From CAWEHT01 sp963808455 (GTDB lineage Bacteria > Chloroflexota > Anaerolineae > CG2-30-64-16), in assembly GCA_963808455.1 (NCBI GenBank), contig CAWEHT010000247.1, positions 1 to 11,931 of the forward strand: a DNA stretch of 11,931 nt, given 5' to 3'. Shown here one piece after another: positions 8,140 through 11,931 of this stretch; the first letter of the stretch is position 1, and each line of letters opens with the position of its first letter. The notes below the pieces were generated by a model. It worked only from the letters and a program-made list of their open reading frames with translations. It made no database searches and was not told the DNA's origin. The position numbers were made by a program, and so were the translations under genes.

Positions 8140-10308
8140 TCATGAGATTATGGCCGTGCCCCCGCACGGAAAGCGCCGCTCCTTGACAGCAACATGCAGC
8201 AGGAGCGCCTCGCGAGCGAACGCGACGCTGCCCGTCAACCCGTCGCGGGAGATGAACGGGTACATTTCGAACATGGGCGGAAGGCTAAGGCGATTGATGA
8301 TCTCACCCGGCGGGCACGAGCACAGCAACGCCACGAGCTTCCGCTGCCGAAGATGGCGGTTGAGGTCATTCAGCCAGTGAACAAAGGGCACCTCCAGGGT
8401 CACACCATCGATCACCTGGGCGACGCCCCACCTATCCGCCCCCCACGCCCCGACTTCCTGGTTGAGCCGCACGGCCACCCTCTTGCGCTCCTGGCCGAGG
8501 CCGCGCAGGCGAAACCAGCCGGCCATCGCCTCGATGTCGGTCTCGGTCAGCGCCGCCCCACTCGCGGCGCGCCAGCCTGCCGAACTCCTCTGGCCCGAGC
8601 CACTCCAGGTCCGCGTTGGCCGCCAACATCATCAGGTCGTAGCGCTTCACCCGGTCCCTGGCGTCATCGCCGGCCACAGCATTCCCCGCGCCGCCGCCTG
8701 CCAGCCGGCTCTCGTCGATGATGCCGCAGTCAAACGGGCTGTCGCCTCGGAACGATTGCGCCTCTTCGACGATCTGGCGGGCCGCCCCGCGCAGGGCGTT
8801 GTAGTCGTGCATCGCCTTCCCAATGCTGATCCCGAAGCAATTTCGGTAGTGGCTTCTGAGCCAATCGCGCGCGCCGGCGTAGGTGTCTCTGACCTTCGGG
8901 TTGAACAGCCCGCAGAAAACGTGCGCCGACTGCACCCAACCCCATTCCCTGGCGTAGGATCTGAACTCGAACGGCGAGCAGTATGCAGCACTCATTACGT
9001 CGCTCAGTCTCTCACGTGTCAGCGTATCACCCTCGTGTAGCAGGGCTGGAGCGCCGCCGCGTCCCGTCGCAAGGCGCTCGTATACAAAGCCCGGCACGAG
9101 GGCGTGCGCCGCAAAGGCCTCGAAGGCGTGGCCATGCCCGTCGCTTTCGTGCCTGCCTAGCCGGCCGAGGCGCTGCAGGAAGGTGCTGGCGTCCCGGCTC
9201 TCGAAGACCAGGAAGTTGATGCGGAAGTCCACACCGACGTCCACCGTGGAGGTGCCCACCAGCAGGTCTGCCTCGCGCGATGCCTTTCGCATCGCCGCGC
9301 CTGTCAGGCCCGTGTTGGGCATGACCGTCAGGTGCTCTCGGGCAAAGGCTGGCTGCAACCTCTCGACGAGGCGGTGCGCCGCTGCCACGCTGTTAACGAT
9401 GAGGGCGCCCTTGGCGCCGGGCCCATGTTCCTTGAAGAAGGCCAGCAGCACGTCGTCCAGGTGGGCGTCGAACCCACTCCTCGGCGCGCGCCGCCCAGAA
9501 ATCGATCCGGCTGCCGCGGATGATGGGCCGCCACAGCGACCCCTCGGGGCGGTCCAGCGTGTGCAGATAGAGCCCGTCCGGTCCAGGCGTAATGCTTTTG
9601 ACGCGAAAATTTGCTTTGGCCAGATACTCCGCCAGCAAGCCGCCGGGCGTGGCCGAAAGGAACAGGAATTGCTTGGGCCGCACCTGGCCCACGATCTCTC
9701 GCACGAGCAGCATGGCGTTGAGCACCGACACGATCTGCGGCACCTGAAAAATGTGGAACTCGTCGAAGACCAGCAGGTCGAACAGGTCGATCAGGCGGGC
9801 AAAGAGCGCGTCCGGTGCATCGTCGCGCCTGGTATAGAAGAACTGCGCCATGTAGTGAAAGATGTCCGGGTTCGTCGAGCAGGATCTCGTTGTTGGCCGC
9901 CAGGCTCCTGATGGCATCCGCCTTGCGGCTAAACAGGCCCACGGCGGCGATGTCCTTGAGCCTATCTGCCGTCAGTGTCGTGCTCCGAATCTGCCCTTCC
10001 CGGTGCCAGTCACCCAGCGCCTGCGCGACCTGTAGCTCCTGATCGCGCACCAGCTCGTTGGTGGGGTACATCATCAGCAGCGACCGTTCATAGGCAAGGG
10101 TGCCGAGTTGGGCTGCCAGGCTCTTGCCGTCGCCCGTCATGGCCGAGTTGATGACGACGTCGAACTCGCCACCCGATAGCGCTGCGTGCGTGTCCAACTG
10201 GTGCTGGCTGAGGCGCAGCCCGTCCGGGCGTTGACGCTTGATCGGCACGGGCACCAACGCATCGTCGGCCAGCTTCGAGTAAACCGGCAGGGTCGTGATC
10301 CTCAACAT
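8140..10308 (-). CDS. cas3': Cas3' helicase (no HD domain), with three +1 frameshifts
   Basis: This is the SF2 helicase that unwinds target DNA after the I-D effector binds. Removing one base at three sites gives about 721 residues. Visible motifs are motif I SAMTGDGKS (55-63), motif Ia MMYPTNELVRDQ (79-90), the DEFH box in LLVFDEFHIF, motif III FLFLSATPG, motif V LLVGTSTVDVGVDF and motif VI QRLGRLGR. No HD domain is present at either end; that nuclease is on Cas10d, which defines I-D. The start at 10308 has AGGAG eight bases upstream. The stop overlaps an alternative cas10d ATG (ATGA). As read, the longest intact piece covers only the C-terminal helicase lobe. Confidence 0.93.
8556..8559 (-). 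other. Frameshift site 3 in cas3' (one extra base)
   Basis: The frame reads GRLARREWG and then loses sense. Removing one G from the GGGG run on the coding strand gives REWAALTETDIEAMAGWF, which continues to the stop at 8140. Confidence 0.8.
9473..9475 (-). other. Frameshift site 2 in cas3' (one extra base)
   Basis: Removing one G from the GGG on the coding strand joins DFWAARAEEW to FDAHLDDVLLAFFKEHGPG, linking the two RecA-like lobes of the helicase. Confidence 0.8.
9873..9879 (-). other. Frameshift site 1 in cas3' (one extra base)
   Basis: The coding strand reads CTCGACGAAC. Dropping the G at 9876 gives CTC ACG AAC, restoring ILLTNPDIFHYM, a standard Cas3 motif Ib sequence. The site is not a homopolymer, so the surplus base can be placed almost exactly. 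Confidence 0.85.
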
Positions 10309-10333
10309 GGCTCCATCTCCTGGTTACACGCCG

Positions 10334-10339
10334 ACTATA
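10334..10339 (-). promoter_or_regulatory. Possible -10 element before cas3'
   Basis: The 96-base gap before cas3' contains TATAGT on the coding strand, 25 bases upstream of the start codon. No good -35 hexamer lies at the right distance. It may be a weak promoter giving cas3' some independence from the upstream ORF, or chance. Confidence 0.25.
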
Positions 10340-10404
10340 CGCCGTAGACCGGCCCACAAATACAGGCCCGTCCCGCTGCGAGCGGCGCGGATCTCGCTGA
10401 CACC

Positions 10405-10827
10405 TTACTCGCCCCACTCATCGACAGGGTCGAACCGGACCATGATTTGCGTCATCTCCCGCCGCGCAATGTCGATCTGCTCCTGCAGCGCATCGCGGGC
10501 CGTGTCGTCGAGCGCGCAGTTGAACTGGGCCACGAGCGCCCGCTCGCGCGCCAGGAGTTCGGCGTAGCGATCGTCCAAAGCCTCGGCCTCGCGCAACCGC
10601 TCAGTTTGGTAGTCCCGCCAGAGCTCTGATACACTGCGAGTGTGTTCGTTTCCCTGCGCTGCGCTTGTAAGTTGCGGCGGCGGCGCGGGAGCCATGCCGA
10701 TAGTGACGGTAAGGGCGGGAGCCCCCGCTGTGCCGGGTCGCGCCGAGCGTGCCGGCGGCCAGACGAACCCGATGGTGATAGTAAGAGCGGGTGTCCACCG
10801 GGTGGGCGGGTTTGGGCTTGGGGACAT
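10405..10827 (-). CDS. Unrecognised 140-aa protein: 24-residue repeats plus coiled coil
   Basis: I do not recognise this family. The proline- and alanine-rich N-terminal half holds two copies of PALT(I/V)TIG (13-20 and 37-44), 24 residues apart. The DNA differences between copies are mostly third-position and synonymous, or I/V, in this frame, which supports real coding here. From about 66 to 130 it is charged and helical, with heptad-like ELWRDYQTERLREAEALDD and RDALQEQIDIARREMTQI segments. These loosely recall the short helical effector-associated domains of bacterial conflict systems. The tail is acidic. The start at 10827 has AGAGG four bases upstream and a promoter before it; reading further upstream, to a GTG at 11076, crosses palindromes and gives cysteine-rich nonsense. 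It lies 96 bases before cas3', on the same strand. Confidence 0.72.
   Translation of the reverse strand: MSPSPNPPTRWTPALTITIGFVWPPARSARPGTAGAPALTVTIGMAPAPPPQLTSAAQGNEHTRSVSELWRDYQTERLREAEALDDRYAELLARERALVAQFNCALDDTARDALQEQIDIARREMTQIMVRFDPVDEWGE
10696..10795 (-). repeat. Two-copy 72-bp coding repeat (24 aa)
   Basis: The segments at 10697-10723 and 10769-10795 are about three-quarters identical over 27 bases, with a 72-bp period. The shared core on the plus strand is CCGAT-GTGA--GTAAG-GCGGG. The period is a whole number of codons, and most differences fall on third positions of the minus-strand frame. Confidence 0.7.
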
Positions 10828-10844
10828 GTGACCTCTACTAGCAT

Positions 10845-10864
10845 TTACACGGATACTAATGTAA
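10845..10864. promoter_or_regulatory. TTACA-N10-TGTAA palindrome in an AT-rich island, possible operator
   Basis: The arms TTACA (10845-10849) and TGTAA (10860-10864) are separated by 10 bases. They lie just downstream of the predicted -10 box and upstream of the start of the 140-aa ORF. The 10830-10915 stretch is clearly AT-richer than its surroundings. Dyads of this size in a leader region often bind a dimeric repressor; the adjacent WYL protein is the natural candidate, by inference only. Confidence 0.4.
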
Positions 10865-10885
10865 CCTTCGCCACTGATATTCCGA

Positions 10886-10914
10886 ATTCTCGTGCCACTA
10901 CAGGTGTTTGTCAA
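10886..10914 (-). promoter_or_regulatory. Sigma-70-type promoter for the 140-aa ORF and downstream cas operon
   Basis: On the minus strand a perfect TTGACA (10914-10909) is followed by a 17-base spacer and GAGAAT (10891-10886), four of six matches to TATAAT. It sits in the only AT-rich stretch of the window. It would start transcription near 10879, giving a leader of roughly 50 bases before the ATG at 10827. It could drive the whole operon through cas2. Confidence 0.5.
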
Positions 10915-10975
10915 GAGCGTCCGCGCGCTCGTGGGGCACTCGCTCGGGGCCCCGCCGCACAGGCCCGCGCACGCC

Positions 10976-11003
10976 TGCCCAATCTCGCAGGAGAGATTGA
11001 AAT
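10976..11003 (+). repeat. CRISPR-repeat-like palindrome A (degenerate repeat with handle-like end)
   Basis: CAATCTC and GAGATTG form a perfect 7-bp stem around a 6-base loop. On the plus strand it ends ATTGAAAT, one base from the common CRISPR 5' handle ATTGAAAC. It lies 61 bases from palindrome B, and the two 18-base cores match at 14 positions. Together they look like repeat-spacer-repeat with a spacer of roughly 33-35 bases. It may instead be an ordinary hairpin pair in the leader. Confidence 0.4.
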
Positions 11004-11036
11004 ACTTGCGTACAGGTGGTGATGCTTGTGTCCCGC

Positions 11037-11063
11037 CTTTGAATCCCGCCTGAGGGATTTGGC
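11037..11063 (+). repeat. CRISPR-repeat-like palindrome B
   Basis: AATCCC (11042-11047) and GGGATT (11054-11059) form a 6-bp stem around a 6-base loop, a common core in CRISPR repeats. The handle-like end is degenerate (GGGATTTGG). It matches palindrome A either as a direct copy (14 of 18) or, slightly further, as an inverted copy (19 of 25), because both are near-palindromes. It lies 13 bases beyond the WYL stop codon, so a terminator-like role for that gene is an alternative, though no U-tract follows. Confidence 0.4.
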
Positions 11064-11072
11064 CTGTCATCG

Positions 11073-11931
11073 TCACACGTCCTCAAGGGGACGGGGATCG
11101 CGGGCGTCGTGTTCAATGGCGGGTACTGGACCTGACTGTTCGGCCGCCAGCAAGCCATAGTTCTTCGCCATGCCGTTCACCATCCTGCGCATGTGGCCCA
11201 GCACCTCGTCGCCCTCCAAGACCACACAATTCTCGCCATAGTGCAGCAGGAGGCGCGCGGCATCCCATGGGTCGGTGGGGCTGGCCTCGACGATCGCCGA
11301 GCCGTCGGGCTGCCGCTCGATCTGCATGTCGGCGAAATGGCGGCTGATCCCGTGCCGGATGGCCGGGGGCCTGAGCAGATAGCGGACGTGGTAGCGCTTC
11401 TGGGGACGCCGGGACGGTGGCAGGCGGTCGGGCAGGATGCGCAGCATGCCGTCGTCGAGGATGCCCTGCAGGCGGAAGTCGCGCACCTTGCCCTGCGGCA
11501 CCGTGCCGTGCGCCTCCCCGCGGCTGAATACGTCGTAGGCTTCGAGGTAATAGTGCCCGTTGCGGAACACGATGCCGTACGGCTCGACCTCGTGGTAACG
11601 CGGCTGCCGGTCGGCCTGGCCGGCGGCGCAGTAGCTAAAGCCCAGCACGTGCCTTTCCAGGATGGCCTTGCGCACGGTGTCCGATACCCGCGCCGTTGAC
11701 CGGGGTCTCATCTACTTCGCGGAGCTCCATCGTGAGGATCGAACGGCGTCCCTGCAAGGCCCCAAGCCGCTCCTGGGGCAGCAGGCCGGCGATCATGTCG
11801 AGCAGCTCGCAGGCCCGCCGGCCCTCGGGGCCGGCCCTCTCGAAGGCGTTGTAGATGGCTGCCATGGCCGCCAGGGCATCATCGCTGAGGTCGAGCCAGG
11901 GCGTGTCGCCCATGTCCTCGAGGGAATAGGT
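11073..11931 (-). CDS. WYL-domain transcriptional regulator, 5' end outside the window, one +1 frameshift
   Basis: WYL proteins are ligand- or nucleic-acid-sensing regulators often found beside CRISPR-cas loci; Sll7009 of Synechocystis negatively affects a I-D locus. The reading frame is open to the right edge (TYSLEDMGDTPWLDL), so the N-terminal winged helix probably lies outside. The visible part is a linker helix (SDDALAAMAAIYNAFERAG), then the WYL domain: RKAILERHVLGFSY, HEVEPYGIVFRNGHYYLEAY (HYYL replaces the usual WYL) and VRDFRLQGI. A C-terminal WCX-like extension includes DPWDAARLLLHYGENCVVLE. One surplus base near 11684-11715 splits it. It lies directly upstream of the cas operon on the same strand, and is likely its regulator. 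Confidence 0.85.
11684..11715 (-). other. Frameshift site in the WYL gene (one extra base)
   Basis: The upstream frame reads LTMELREVDETPVNGAG, and the frame one base later reads VSDTVRKAILERHVLGFSY. Removing one base in the GGCGCGGGTATC area of the coding strand joins them. Confidence 0.75.

Noticed and set aside
10945..10954. CGGGGCCCCG palindrome as an operator or terminator
   Set aside because: It is only 10 bases of pure GC in a GC-rich stretch, without spacing or context to support a function.
10899..11018. The 8-mer TACAGGTG occurs both in the putative spacer (11011-11018) and within the promoter spacer (10899-10906), suggesting guide-directed autorepression
   Set aside because: When aligned as a guide, the seven handle-proximal seed positions do not match at all, so the shared 8-mer is probably chance.
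10828..11076. Extending the 140-aa ORF upstream to a GTG that overlaps the WYL stop
   Set aside because: The added residues are cysteine- and serine-rich nonsense covering both palindromes and the promoter, and there is no ribosome site. The ATG at 10827 has one.

Overview
The window is almost entirely one minus-strand operon encoding a type I-D CRISPR-Cas system. In transcription order, from high to low coordinates, it reads: a WYL-domain regulator cut by the right edge; a short spacer with CRISPR-repeat-like palindromes and a promoter; an unrecognised 140-aa coiled-coil protein; cas3' (helicase only); cas10d/csc3 (large subunit carrying the HD nuclease); csc2 (Cas7); csc1 (Cas5); cas6; cas4; an unrecognised 146-aa protein; cas1; and the first codons of cas2 at the left edge. 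I see no convincing gene on the plus strand and no ordinary CRISPR array. The DNA is GC-rich and third-position GC is strong. A high-GC bacterium carrying I-D with a WYL regulator fits, for example, Chloroflexota, but that assignment is an inference from style only.

How the parts work together: Cas6 cuts pre-crRNA. Csc2 forms the backbone, Csc1 caps the 5' handle, and Cas10d plus a small subunit complete the interference complex. Cas3' unwinds DNA while the nuclease HD domain sits on Cas10d, which is the I-D hallmark. Cas4, Cas1 and Cas2 acquire spacers. The genes are tightly packed (ATGA overlaps at four junctions, a one-base gap at cas6/cas4), so translational coupling is expected. A strong internal Shine-Dalgarno and ATG inside the 3' end of cas10d is positioned to make Cas11d separately, as known for I-D.

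Sequence quality: cas4, cas10d (three sites), cas3' (three sites) and the WYL gene are each broken by reading-frame changes. All eight sites are repaired by removing a single base. csc2, csc1, cas6, cas1 and the two small unknown genes are intact. The uniform +1 direction suggests insertion-biased read errors rather than decay, so I annotate these as real genes with probable assembly frameshifts.

The less familiar content is (1) the 146-aa ORF coupled by ATGA overlaps to both cas4 and cas1; (2) the 140-aa ORF upstream of cas3', whose N-terminal half is a diverged 24-residue repeat with mostly synonymous changes; (3) two palindromic CRISPR-repeat-like elements 61 bp apart between the WYL gene and that ORF, one ending in an ATTGAAA-type handle, which could be a degenerate mini-CRISPR or crRNA-like regulator; and (4) the internal cas11d start.
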